Shown here piece by piece: positions 1 to 8,027 of a DNA stretch of 22,885 nucleotides (its first letter is position 1; each line of letters begins with the position of its first letter). A model generated the notes under the pieces. That model saw nothing but the letters and a program-made list of their open reading frames with translations, was not told where the DNA came from and did not search any database. Source of the DNA: Peptoniphilus_A hominis (GTDB lineage: Bacteria; Bacillota; Clostridia; Tissierellales; Peptoniphilaceae). The stretch is from assembly GCF_040096015.1 (NCBI RefSeq), contig NZ_JBBMFO010000032.1:1-22885 (forward strand), given 5' to 3'. The translations under genes and the position numbers were made by a program.

Positions 1-39
1 TTTTTCATTCCTCCATTTCAATATTGTTGTGTTCCAAAC

Positions 40-64
40 AAAGAAAGGCTAAGCACCTTTCTTT
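40..64 (-). terminator. Possible terminator after the sigma-like ORF
   Basis: A perfect 9-bp inverted repeat (40-48 and 56-64) encloses a 7-nt loop, 24 bp downstream of the sigma-like stop codon. On the minus strand the 3' arm is T-rich (CCTTTCTTT) and is followed by GTTTGG. It has no clean T run after the stem, so termination would be weak. Confidence 0.35.
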
Positions 65-87
65 GATACTTAACCTTTCATCATTTT

Positions 88-504
88 TTAGATTTTATCT
101 TCTAAAATCTTTCTTAGTTTTTCTAAAATTTGATCCCTCCTTTGTCCGATTGCCTGATGTGTAACTTTCTCTTTTCTGCTGATTGACCTAAGACTTTCTT
201 CTCTGTAGAAGATGGCTTCCATTAACTCTCTTTCTTCTTTTGTCAGTGTAGCTAATGCCTTATGCAGTTCTTCAATTTGCATTTTGACTTCTACAATTTT
301 TTCTAAGTCTATTTTTTCATCTATGATGTTATCTACAAAGTGTCCATCATGATCTAATGATGAAAATGGAATAACTCCATACTTGCAATCCTTTTTCTGA
401 AGATATTTTTCATGCTCTGTTATCTTCCAATAGGCTTTGTAGACTTCTTCACTTATGGGTATAGCTTCCCCTTTGACATAAAGGTAATATTCCTTATTAG
501 GCAT
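88..504 (-). CDS. Sigma-70-like small regulator of a conjugative element
   Basis: This 138-aa protein has a C-terminal sigma region-4-like helix-turn-helix (about residues 90-135: LTKEERELMEAIF, then SISRKEKVTHQAIGQRRD). Such ORFs are common accessory genes in Gram-positive conjugative elements (Tn916 orf7 and CTn relatives), where they are thought to control excision or transfer genes. The sequence lacks an obvious sigma region 2, so it may act as a partial sigma factor or a plain DNA-binding regulator. The start is supported by AAGGAGG at 513-519, about 8 nt upstream of the ATG. It lies downstream of the feo operon terminator, so it probably belongs to the element backbone and not to the iron cargo. 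The family assignment is from recognition of sequence style; the target genes are unknown. Confidence 0.75.
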   Translation of the reverse strand: MPNKEYYLYVKGEAIPISEEVYKAYWKITEHEKYLQKKDCKYGVIPFSSLDHDGHFVDNIIDEKIDLEKIVEVKMQIEELHKALATLTKEERELMEAIFYREESLRSISRKEKVTHQAIGQRRDQILEKLRKILEDKI

Positions 505-548
505 TGTGTTATCCTCCTTTTTAAGTTCTCTGTTTTGCTTTTTGAGAA

Positions 549-589
549 TAAAAAAGGAGGACTTCTACACTTTGACGTAAAAAGTCCTC
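549..589 (-). terminator. Rho-independent terminator of the feo operon
   Basis: An 8-bp inverted repeat (557-564 with 582-589) is followed on the minus strand by CCTTTTTTATT. It lies after the 34-codon ORF and before the sigma-like gene, so it would end the ABC-feo transcript. The plus strand has no T run after the hairpin. Confidence 0.7.
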
Positions 590-621
590 TCGGCTTAAAA
601 ACTAATATTTTATATGATTTT

Positions 622-726
622 CTATTTTGTTGTTTCTGGTAAAGTGTTATTGCTACGTGTAAGCAATTCCAAGCATAAAAAATGATAAATATATCTTATG
701 TGAATAACAAAATTTAGTGTTTTCAT
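622..726 (-). CDS. 34-aa small ORF downstream of the feoC-like gene
   Basis: A short ORF begins MKTLNFVIHIRYIYHF and ends NTLPETTK. It is preceded by GGAGG at 735-739, 8 nt from the ATG, which is a near-ideal ribosome site. It lies 64 bp downstream of the feoC-like stop and upstream of the operon terminator, so it would be cotranscribed with the iron genes. The middle is hydrophobic and aromatic with one Cys, but too short and too polar for a confident membrane helix. I do not recognise a family. It could be a small regulatory or membrane-associated peptide, or a leader for something outside view. The evidence for translation is the ribosome site and position only. Confidence 0.45.
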   Translation of the reverse strand: MKTLNFVIHIRYIYHFLCLELLTRSNNTLPETTK

Positions 727-790
727 TATTTATCCCTCCATTGCTTAGCTACATTTTAACCTCCATTCTTTGATTCTGTACTTAACCAAA

Positions 791-1024
791 CTACTCTTTT
801 ACAATCCAAATATCATCTTGATTAACAACACAATTCGAGCATCCCGAACATTGACTTTGGCATTTACTTGTTGCAGACCTTTTAGTTTTTACCAAATATC
901 CATTATTTTCGAGATATTCAATTTTCATTTTTACACTATCTAAATCCTCACCTGTCAGTTCAGCAAGTTCTTGCAAAGTGCAAGTCTTTTTCTTTTTCAA
1001 TACTTCTAATAGTTGTATAAGCAT
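791..1024 (-). CDS. feoC: FeoC-like winged-helix protein with a Cys cluster
   Basis: This 77-aa protein has an N-terminal winged-helix-like part (MLIQLLEVL, then CTLQELAELTG and a YLENNGYL wing). A C-terminal cluster has Cys at 55, 59, 62 and 65 (C-x3-C-x2-C-x2-C). In FeoC relatives the winged helix plus Cys cluster is proposed to bind an Fe-S cluster or oxygen/iron signal and to control FeoB stability or feo transcription. I chose the ATG at 1024 over the GTG at 1033 because AAGGTG lies about 8 nt before the ATG, while the GTG overlaps that ribosome site. It follows feoB by about 12 bp and is clearly in the same operon. Identification is by size, position and motif; whether it binds DNA or a cluster is untested. 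Confidence 0.75.
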   Translation of the reverse strand: MLIQLLEVLKKKKTCTLQELAELTGEDLDSVKMKIEYLENNGYLVKTKRSATSKCQSQCSGCSNCVVNQDDIWIVKE

Positions 1025-1036
1025 ACTTATCACACC

Positions 1037-3058
1037 TTAAAAAATCAGTAGTCCAATATGATATGCAACACAAGATATAATTAGAGCCGATAATATATAA
1101 TACAGTGCTATTTTTATCGTCCATTTTTTTGAATGTGTTTCTTGTGCGGTAGCTGCAAGAGCCATCAAACAAGGCATATTGAAGAAAAAGGCAAAAGTAA
1201 ATGCTAAGGCTTCCGGCTTTGAAATCATTGTCAACATATTATTGCTTAGAATAGCGGTATCTACTGTCCCTTTAACCTCAACTGCATGCCATATTCCTGA
1301 AGAAGTAAATAATGATGCCATTACTCCTAATGCCGATTCTTTTCCCATTGCAGAAGCAACAAAAGCCATAAATAATTGCCATGGTAACCCAAACAATTTT
1401 GTTACAGGCTCTATAAATGTTCCTACTTTATAAATAAGGCTGTTAGCTATATTTCCATCAGGCGTATAGGCAAGAATCCAAAATATAACAGAAATAAGGA
1501 TAATGATACTCAATGCCCTTTTCAGTACATTTCCCATCCTATTCATTACAGAAGAAAGTAAATTTTTCCAATGTGGCTTGTGATATGGTGGAAGTTCCAT
1601 AATCATTCCAAAATGTTCACTTCCCTCATAAAGCGATTTTCTGAAAATCCTATATGTGATTAGTAAATGTAGAAAAGCAACTGCAAATAGGCTTAATATC
1701 ACAAATACTGCCTGTTTTCCGAAGAATGTTCCTGTAACAAGCCCGACTACTCCCCATGTTGACCCGCAAGGGACTACCCAAGATAATGCAATCGTCATAA
1801 CCCTCTGTCCCCATGAATCAATTACTCTCGTTCCTGTGATTCCACCTATATTACAGCCGAAACTTAACAAGAACGGCATAATTGCTTTTCCTTGCAATCC
1901 TAATTTCGACATAGTGTTGTCAAAGACATAGGAAACTCTTGCCATATATCCTACATCTTCCAAGAATCCAAATACTAAGCTAATTCCCAATACATAACTT
2001 GCCATTTGCAATGCAAAAGTAATTGCAGTCATTACGGCTCCACACAAAAGTGAAATCAGCCAATTTGATACTCCAATGGCGACAAGCCCCTTTGCCAACA
2101 ATGTTGATATTTTAGGTATAACAAACCCAAATAACCCCATTAGCGGAAATCCGATGAGCATAGAAGCAACTAATCCTAAAATGATAACTCCGATAGCCAT
2201 AGGTTTTCCGAAAGCTTTACTTGTGGCTATACGATCAAATTTGCTTCTCTTAAATACTCTCTTTTTCTGAATAACATTTGCATTGATAAGTTTATCTATC
2301 CATTCAAATTTACAATTACCGGTTATTAAATTGCCATTTTTTATGCTTTTTAATACGTTCTCTATTTCTTCAAATTCGACTTTTTCAACATTATCTTTTA
2401 CTAACGCAATTACTTTTGCATCCTGATCTAATAATTTTCCGATAATCCACGACTTTGAAAATACACCTATACCTTTATCAGGGATATGTTTTTTTAATAG
2501 CTTATAGTTATCTCCAACAATATTTTCATATGCCCTTTCTAAATTTTCGTCAGATAAAATTTTTCCTCTATCTGAATGCTCCAGAAAAGCATAAAACTCT
2601 TTGTATTCCTTTTTATCTGCCGCAACGATAGGAATGACAGGTATATTCAAGGATTTTTGTAACCCCTTTATATTTATATTTTTCCCTTGACTTGTAGCAA
2701 CATCCATCATGTTCATGATTAAGACAACCGGAATATTTATTCCAATGTAGTCAGAGAGCATAAATAGACTTCGATTTAATTGTGAAGCATCTGCCATAAT
2801 AGCAATTAGGTCTGCGTTCCCGGTTTCTATATATTCTCTTGTTATAACTTCTTCCTCTGAATTTGCTGATAATCCGTAAGTTCCTGGTAAATCCACAATC
2901 GTATAATTGGTATCTTTATACGAAAATTCGCCTTCTTTTTTCTCAACGGTTTTACCCGGCCAATTTCCAACATGTTGATTTGAGCCTGTCAACCCATTAA
3001 ACAAAGTCGATTTTCCAGAATTAGGCTGCCCCAGCAAAGCAATCGTTATTTTCTTCAT
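1037..3058 (-). CDS. feoB: Ferrous iron transporter FeoB
   Basis: This 673-aa protein joins an N-terminal cytosolic GTPase to a polytopic membrane domain, as in FeoB, which imports Fe(II). G1 is GQPNSGKST at residues 10-18, the G2 region is NWPGKT, G3 is DLPG at 56-59 and G4 is NMMD at 116-119. Membrane segments begin near residue 280. The first gate motif is GCNIGGITGTR (about 400-410). The second conserved Cys region reads VVPCGSTWG (about 427-435), not the SCGARLP-type sequence usual in well-studied FeoB proteins, so this is a divergent branch. The length is slightly short, in the normal range. The start is backed by GGAGG lying inside the end of feoA, 3 bp upstream of this gene, which implies coupled translation. 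Mn(II) as substrate, as reported for some FeoB paralogues, cannot be excluded. Confidence 0.93.
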   Translation of the reverse strand: MKKITIALLGQPNSGKSTLFNGLTGSNQHVGNWPGKTVEKKEGEFSYKDTNYTIVDLPGTYGLSANSEEEVITREYIETGNADLIAIMADASQLNRSLFMLSDYIGINIPVVLIMNMMDVATSQGKNINIKGLQKSLNIPVIPIVAADKKEYKEFYAFLEHSDRGKILSDENLERAYENIVGDNYKLLKKHIPDKGIGVFSKSWIIGKLLDQDAKVIALVKDNVEKVEFEEIENVLKSIKNGNLITGNCKFEWIDKLINANVIQKKRVFKRSKFDRIATSKAFGKPMAIGVIILGLVASMLIGFPLMGLFGFVIPKISTLLAKGLVAIGVSNWLISLLCGAVMTAITFALQMASYVLGISLVFGFLEDVGYMARVSYVFDNTMSKLGLQGKAIMPFLLSFGCNIGGITGTRVIDSWGQRVMTIALSWVVPCGSTWGVVGLVTGTFFGKQAVFVILSLFAVAFLHLLITYRIFRKSLYEGSEHFGMIMELPPYHKPHWKNLLSSVMNRMGNVLKRALSIIILISVIFWILAYTPDGNIANSLIYKVGTFIEPVTKLFGLPWQLFMAFVASAMGKESALGVMASLFTSSGIWHAVEVKGTVDTAILSNNMLTMISKPEALAFTFAFFFNMPCLMALAATAQETHSKKWTIKIALYYILSALIISCVAYHIGLLIF

Positions 3059-3061
3059 ATC

Positions 3062-3286
3062 TCAAAGTACCTCCATCATTATTTTCTCTGCCTCTATCTT
3101 ATTGACAGCTATCATCGTATCTCTACAATAAATGAGAATAGGTTGCTTTTTATAATTCTGGATAACTTCAACATCGCTTCCGACAGTTATTCCGATAGAT
3201 ATTATTCTGCTTTGAAAATGTGTATCACCAATAATTTCAACAACTTTACCTTTTGTCTTTTCTTTCAAAGTACTAAGCCTCTCCAT
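3062..3286 (-). CDS. feoA: FeoA-family SH3-like protein
   Basis: This 74-aa protein has the FeoA fold pattern: KGKVVEIIGD, then RIISIGITVGSDVEVIQN, and a C-terminal TMIAVNKIEAEKIMM. FeoA is a small cytosolic partner thought to modulate FeoB. The ATG lies 7 nt after AAAGGAG and overlaps the last 14 bp of the upstream ABC gene, so translation is probably coupled to it. The stop is only 3 bp before feoB. This tight linkage ties the ABC pair and Feo to one transcript. Confidence 0.9.
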   Translation of the reverse strand: MERLSTLKEKTKGKVVEIIGDTHFQSRIISIGITVGSDVEVIQNYKKQPILIYCRDTMIAVNKIEAEKIMMEVL

Positions 3287-5027
3287 AACTATTCTCCTTT
3301 ATCATCCACTTTTTCGCTCTTTCCTGTGTATTTACCATTTCATAGTAATGTCCTTTTTTTCCATAAAGTTCATTATGATTTCCTTGTTCTTCAATTCTTC
3401 CGTTATTTATCAAAATAATTTGATTAGCGTTTTTAATGGTATTCAATCTGTGAGCAATAACAAAAACTGTCTTTCCTTGCATTAAATGCTCCAAAGCATT
3501 ATTGATTTTAGCTTCATTATCAGGATCAAGAGAAGCTGTAGATTCATCCAACAAAAGAATTGGTGCATCCTTCAGAATCGCTCTTGCAATAGCAATCCTT
3601 TGTCGTTCACCGCCGGATAATGTACTTCCTCCATCTTTTATTTCCGTTTCATATCCATCCTTCATTTTCAAAATAAATTCATGGCAACAAGCTAATTTTG
3701 CAGCTTGATAAACTTCTTCCTTTGTTGCATTAGGTTTTCCAACCCTGATATTGTTATAAACAGTATCGGTTAACAGTACATTATCTTGAAAAACCTGACT
3801 AACATATTTAAGCAACACATCAGGTTTTATGGATTTTATATTTTTTCCACCAATTATAATTTCTCCACTATTTACATCCCAAAATCTTGCAATCAAATTA
3901 GCGATTGTAGTTTTTCCTCCACCGGAAGGACCAATTAAAGCTGTAGAAGTTCCTTCTTTTGCTTCAAAAGAAATATTGTTCAGAATCGTTTTATTTCTAT
4001 CATAAGAAAAATTTACATTCTTAAATTGAATATCAAAATTTTCTAATTCAACTTCATTTTCAGAATAAGGCAATGGCTTCGTTTCATAAGCTTTCTCAAG
4101 ATTACTTGCAGCTAATTTCAAATCTTTCAATAGTCCATAGGAATGTTGAAAGGCAATAAGAAGTGCAGATAATGCTAAACTCATAAGCATAAAAGCCACA
4201 AACTGTTCAGTTCTAACACTACCATTTATAAGCAAATATCCTCCTATAAGAAGAACTATCGGAAGCAAAAAGTTAACTGTGATAAAGTACATACTTGTAG
4301 GTAACGCCATTTTCTTTTCTGCGTTTACGCTTGTCTTTCTAACATTTTCAAGTGTATTTATCATTCTTTCAAAATGTTCACTTGTCATATTAGCTGACTT
4401 AAACGCTTTCATACCTTGAATGTACTCTAAAATAATAGAAATCATCTTAGAATTTAAATTTCTTTTTCTTGCCCCGTATTTTTCTATCAATTTGTTGCCC
4501 CATATCAACATAGGATATGCGATAAGCAATACTAAACACTCTAATAATGCGAGCTTCCAATCGATAAAAAATGTGCCTAATAAAATCAATATTGCTGTAA
4601 CTGCCGTTTTAATAACCGATGGTAAAGTGTGCGTTATGATCAGTTCAAAACTACTCAAATCCTTTGTAAGAGTTGATAATAGATAACCACTACTATTTTT
4701 TTGGAAATGACCAAGGCTCAAACTCCTATAATGATTTGCTAAATCCAAACGCATATCTCCACACATTTCAGCTCCTCTTGAAAAGCTCAAATAGTATGCA
4801 TGCCTATAAATCAGTATCCTTGCAATCATACTGATGAAACATATTACCGTATATTCTATGATTAAGGTTTTAGTTAATGTATTTTGCAATATATTAACAA
4901 CGGTAAAATAGAGCATTAAATACAAAACAATGCTTCCTATCGAATCAATAACCATTAGAAAAATCGGTAAATACAATTTTTCTTTTTTATCTTTCAGAAG
5001 TGTTCTAATAATCTTAAGCATTTGCAC
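3273..5027 (-). CDS. ABC half-transporter (permease-ATPase fusion), YbtQ-like
   Basis: This 584-aa protein has an N-terminal six-helix membrane domain (about residues 15-300) and a C-terminal ATPase. The Walker A motif GPSGGGKTT is near 365-373, the Q-loop region is VSQVFQD, the signature LSGGERQRI is near 469-477, Walker B is ILLLDESTA and the H-loop is IAHR. It overlaps the partner ABC gene by 14 bp upstream and feoA by 14 bp downstream. The layout of two half-transporters next to an AraC-type regulator and iron genes recalls YbtP/YbtQ and IrtA/IrtB, exporter-fold ABC proteins that import ferric siderophores. Siderophore or haem import is therefore plausible, but drug or peptide export cannot be ruled out from sequence alone. 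Confidence 0.85.
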   Translation of the reverse strand: MQMLKIIRTLLKDKKEKLYLPIFLMVIDSIGSIVLYLMLYFTVVNILQNTLTKTLIIEYTVICFISMIARILIYRHAYYLSFSRGAEMCGDMRLDLANHYRSLSLGHFQKNSSGYLLSTLTKDLSSFELIITHTLPSVIKTAVTAILILLGTFFIDWKLALLECLVLLIAYPMLIWGNKLIEKYGARKRNLNSKMISIILEYIQGMKAFKSANMTSEHFERMINTLENVRKTSVNAEKKMALPTSMYFITVNFLLPIVLLIGGYLLINGSVRTEQFVAFMLMSLALSALLIAFQHSYGLLKDLKLAASNLEKAYETKPLPYSENEVELENFDIQFKNVNFSYDRNKTILNNISFEAKEGTSTALIGPSGGGKTTIANLIARFWDVNSGEIIIGGKNIKSIKPDVLLKYVSQVFQDNVLLTDTVYNNIRVGKPNATKEEVYQAAKLACCHEFILKMKDGYETEIKDGGSTLSGGERQRIAIARAILKDAPILLLDESTASLDPDNEAKINNALEHLMQGKTVFVIAHRLNTIKNANQIILINNGRIEEQGNHNELYGKKGHYYEMVNTQERAKKWMIKENSYGEA

Positions 5028-6780
5028 TTACCCCCTCTCCAAAGTAATCTTTTGTGTATGTGTTCCACATACTTTCATAGACCCCTTTTCTTTCTAAAAG
5101 AGTTTTATGTGTTCCAACCTCTACGACTTCCCCTTCATCAAATACAACAATTTGATCTGCATTCTTAATAGTATGCAAACGATGAGCAATCATAATGATT
5201 GTTTTATTTTTCAACAAGTTTTGAAGTGCTAACTGTATCTGGTACTCATTTTCTATATCTGAATAGGAAGTTGCTTCATCAAAAATAATAATTGGAGAAT
5301 CTTTGAGTATTGCCCTAGCGATTGAGATTCTTTGTTGCTGTCCACCTGACAATTTCACCCCTTGATCCCCGATTCTTGTCTGATATCCATTCGGTAAACT
5401 CATAATAAAGTCATGAATTTGTGCTGCTTTTGCAGCCTCAATAATCTTATTTTCATCTGCATCTGTTCCCATACGAATATTCTCATAGAGAGTGTCCTCC
5501 AAAAGAAATACATCTTGAAAAACAAATGATGTAATGTCCATCAAATTATCTATTTTTAATTCATTGATCGGTATGTCGTTAATTTTAATTGCTCCACTTG
5601 TTACATCCCAGTACCTCCCAATCAATTGTGCAGCAGTTGTCTTGCCTGCACCGGAAGGTCCCACAAAAGCATTTATTGTATTCGGTTTTAAGGATAAATT
5701 TATATGTTGTAATGCTTTATTTTTTGTTTCTTCATCGTCATAACTGAAAGTAACGTCTTTAAAATCTATTTTCATACACTCATTCTTGTTTATGATTTTT
5801 GTTCCGTCTTTCAATTCATCCATATCCATTATTTTTTTTATGTTATCCAATCCGCTTCCAAGCTCCATAGATTGCATAAAGATTGTTACCATATTTAAGA
5901 ACGAAACAAAAAAGCACATTGTAAGCATAATAAATAGCAAATAGGATGTTGCTGATAAAGAATTTCTCAAAAAGAAATATCCTCCGAACGGCAATGTAAA
6001 TAAGATTGCTGAATCCAAAACCACTAAAGTTATTGATAAAGGATAGCAAGAGCTCATACACATCTTTTTCCAACAAGTAATATACGCATTCAATGAGCTT
6101 CTATATTGTTCAAATTTTTCTGCTGTTAAATGATACATTTTTATTACAGGCATAGCCTTTATAAATTCGTTTGCCGAAGCATTTAAATCAGCAATATCTT
6201 CGGATAGCTCCGTTGACATATCCGGATAATTTTTCATTAGCATCATAGGAATTCCTAATCCCAAAATCATAGGAATAAGCATAACAAGTGCCATCATCCA
6301 ATTTAATTTCAACATGAAAATGAACATAATAACCGGAACAACTGCTGCCTGAGCTAATTCCAAAGTGCTATGAGCCAAAAAATTTTCAACTCTATCTACA
6401 TCATCAAACAACAATGTTTTAATTTCTCCGGGGGCATGCTCTTGAAAGAATCCCAAATTAAATTTTGAAATATGATTTACAACTTTCAGCTTAATTCTGT
6501 GTATTGTGTTAAAAGCTGCTGTATGAGATAAAATGCCCGCAAAGGACATTAGTATTGCTTGCAAAACAGCACTTATAATTCCTATACCTGCCCACATTAA
6601 AATTTCTGTATACGAAATATTCTTCTGGAATATCATTAGTAATATCTTATAAACTACAAAATAAGGAACTAATGATAAAGCCGCAGAAATGACAGATAAA
6701 AACATTCCTAAATGTAGCTTTTTTCTCTCATCTTTTGCTAATTGGAATACATAAGATATCCCTGTCTTCTTTTTTTCCAT
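5014..6780 (-). CDS. ABC half-transporter (permease-ATPase fusion), YbtP-like
   Basis: First gene of the iron operon, 588 aa. The membrane domain spans about residues 20-305. The ATPase carries Walker A GPSGAGKTT (about 374-382), VFQDVF, the signature LSGGQQQRI (about 478-486), Walker B IIIFDEATS and the H-loop AHRLHT. The ATG follows AGGAGATGG, a good ribosome site. Its end overlaps the next ABC gene by 14 bp, so the two probably form a heterodimer. A promoter with TATAAT lies about 55-80 bp upstream, in the region shared with the divergent AraC gene. Both nucleotide-binding domains look catalytically intact (E after the Walker B D). Substrate is inferred only from its iron-gene neighbours. 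Confidence 0.85.
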   Translation of the reverse strand: MEKKKTGISYVFQLAKDERKKLHLGMFLSVISAALSLVPYFVVYKILLMIFQKNISYTEILMWAGIGIISAVLQAILMSFAGILSHTAAFNTIHRIKLKVVNHISKFNLGFFQEHAPGEIKTLLFDDVDRVENFLAHSTLELAQAAVVPVIMFIFMLKLNWMMALVMLIPMILGLGIPMMLMKNYPDMSTELSEDIADLNASANEFIKAMPVIKMYHLTAEKFEQYRSSLNAYITCWKKMCMSSCYPLSITLVVLDSAILFTLPFGGYFFLRNSLSATSYLLFIMLTMCFFVSFLNMVTIFMQSMELGSGLDNIKKIMDMDELKDGTKIINKNECMKIDFKDVTFSYDDEETKNKALQHINLSLKPNTINAFVGPSGAGKTTAAQLIGRYWDVTSGAIKINDIPINELKIDNLMDITSFVFQDVFLLEDTLYENIRMGTDADENKIIEAAKAAQIHDFIMSLPNGYQTRIGDQGVKLSGGQQQRISIARAILKDSPIIIFDEATSYSDIENEYQIQLALQNLLKNKTIIMIAHRLHTIKNADQIVVFDEGEVVEVGTHKTLLERKGVYESMWNTYTKDYFGEGVSANA

Positions 6781-6833
6781 TAGTTATTCCATCTCCTTTC
6801 ATAATTGTTAGCCGTATCTAACTAACTACATTC

Positions 6834-6861
6834 ATTATAAAGCTAATTTTTTATAACTCAA
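6834..6861 (-). promoter_or_regulatory. Promoter of the ABC-feo operon
   Basis: Minus-strand TATAAT (6839-6834) sits 16 bp after TTGAGT (6861-6856). The predicted start is near 6827, giving a leader of about 46 nt. A 9-bp direct repeat ATCTAACTA flanks the promoter (6816-6824 and 6863-6871), and a GTTAG/CTAAC dyad lies in the leader (6807-6822). These may be operator elements. Confidence 0.55.
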
Positions 6862-6928
6862 AATCTAACTATGAATTTTGATATTCCTTGTAATCCCTTT
6901 ATTTATAAGCTTTTTATCAGTATTTCTA

Positions 6929-6957
6929 TTTACATTTTTATAAATTTGTGATATAAT
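6929..6957 (+). promoter_or_regulatory. Promoter of the AraC-type regulator
   Basis: TTTACA (6929-6934) and a perfect TATAAT (6952-6957) are 17 bp apart, with a predicted start near 6964. The element overlaps a 15-bp direct repeat, which suggests autoregulation. Confidence 0.65.
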
Positions 6958-6975
6958 AAAATAAATTTGTGATAT
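6940..6975. repeat. Tandem 15-bp direct repeat, likely AraC operator
   Basis: ATAAATTTGTGATAT occurs at 6940-6954 and again, identical, at 6961-6975. The 21-bp period is two helical turns, so both copies face the same side of DNA, as is usual for AraC-family half-sites. One copy lies within the promoter spacer and -10, the other across the start site, a repressing position. A degenerate copy (AATTTTGATATT, 6874-6885) lies about 50 bp upstream of the divergent operon start, an activating position. Confidence 0.6.
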
Positions 6976-6996
6976 TAAAAGAGGTGAGTAGAATTG

Positions 6997-7968
6997 ATGG
7001 ATAGAACAGTTATTGATTATTTAACAAACTTAGTACATGACGCTCCTTTTATTCCTGTTCCAACTTTATCAACTGAAAACAAACAAATCTTTAAAATAGA
7101 TCCCCATTTTGGCAAAGGTACTTTTCGCATACTAAAATTTGACAGCCGTTTAATTCTAATTTTAATTGCTAACTTTACTCCAAATGAAACAATGGAGAAA
7201 ATAACCGAAGTATCTGAAAAGTATTTAGAGATTAGCCAATTTGAAACAGAAAGCAGTTCATTTAAAGTCGGTGGCAGAAAGTTAAATAATGTAGAAAAAG
7301 GTATATATTGTTACTTAAATACAGAAAAGAAAACTTATACCTATTGTGAGGCAAATAAGCCTGTAAAGTTTACGAAAATAATCCTAACCAAAGAATACTT
7401 TGATACTTTCTTAAAATTAAAATATGATGATTTTGAATATGAAAAAACAAAGATTCTTAATTCTTATTTGTTAAAAACTCAAAATTCTCCGCAGTTGAAT
7501 TTTATATTTCAACAGATAAGAGAATCCCAAGCTGAAGGAAAGATTTTGCCTTTATATTTGGAAAGCAAAGTTATGGAACTATTATCTATCATAATTACAG
7601 AGTTAGAAGAAAAGGAAAAAAATATATCCGTTGTTTTAACTAAAAAAGATAAGCAAAATCTGAAAAGGGCTGTATCAGCTATGAAAAAAGATTTATCGGT
7701 TCATATTGACGGACTTGAACTCTCTAAAATTGCTTTAATGAGTCCTGCACGATTTCAATTAGCTTTTCGCAAATACTACGGTGTTCCTCCCTACGAGTAC
7801 TTAAAAGAACTAAGGCTTAATAAGGCATTATTATTGCTGAAAAATACCGAGTATAAAATATCTACGATAGCAGAAAAAGTTGGCTATACACACACAGGAC
7901 ATTTTGCTAAAATATTCAAATCAACTTATGGTATCACACCAAGTAAATATAGAAGTATGCTTAACTAA
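6997..7968 (+). CDS. AraC-family regulator (PchR/YbtA type) of iron uptake
   Basis: This protein of about 323 aa has a C-terminal double helix-turn-helix of AraC/XylS type (about residues 220-322: LSKIALMSPARFQLAFRKYYG, then ISTIAEKVGYTHTGHFAKIFKSTYGITPSKYR). The upstream LYLESKVMELL stretch resembles PchR/YbtA-like regulators, which sense siderophore and activate uptake operons. The N-terminal 200 residues would form the effector-binding part; the ligand is unknown. It is divergent from the ABC-feo operon and shares its control region. An in-frame TTG at 6994 precedes ATG 6997 (GAGGTG at 6981-6986, 7 or 10 nt away); I prefer the ATG. A strong terminator follows within 35 bp, so it is monocistronic. 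Confidence 0.85.
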   Translation: MDRTVIDYLTNLVHDAPFIPVPTLSTENKQIFKIDPHFGKGTFRILKFDSRLILILIANFTPNETMEKITEVSEKYLEISQFETESSSFKVGGRKLNNVEKGIYCYLNTEKKTYTYCEANKPVKFTKIILTKEYFDTFLKLKYDDFEYEKTKILNSYLLKTQNSPQLNFIFQQIRESQAEGKILPLYLESKVMELLSIIITELEEKEKNISVVLTKKDKQNLKRAVSAMKKDLSVHIDGLELSKIALMSPARFQLAFRKYYGVPPYEYLKELRLNKALLLLKNTEYKISTIAEKVGYTHTGHFAKIFKSTYGITPSKYRSMLN

Positions 7969-8002
7969 AGAAATTTATCCCAATATTATAAAACATAAAT
8001 TT

Positions 8003-8027
8003 AGAGCGTGTAATTTTTACACGCTCT
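8003..8027 (+). terminator. Terminator of the AraC gene
   Basis: A perfect 11-bp stem (8003-8013 with 8017-8027) and 3-nt loop is followed by CTTTAAATG. The 3' arm contains the last codons and stop of the convergent recombinase gene, so the hairpin may act in both directions. Confidence 0.7.

Noticed and set aside
1..8. A possible gene start (GGAGG then ATGAAAAA, minus strand) at the left edge
   Set aside because: The spacing between GGAGG and ATG is only about 1 nt and no further codons are visible, so it cannot be supported.
412..642. Plus-strand ORFs opposite the sigma-like gene and other minus-strand genes
   Set aside because: They lie antisense to well-supported coding regions, lack ribosome sites and show no family features.
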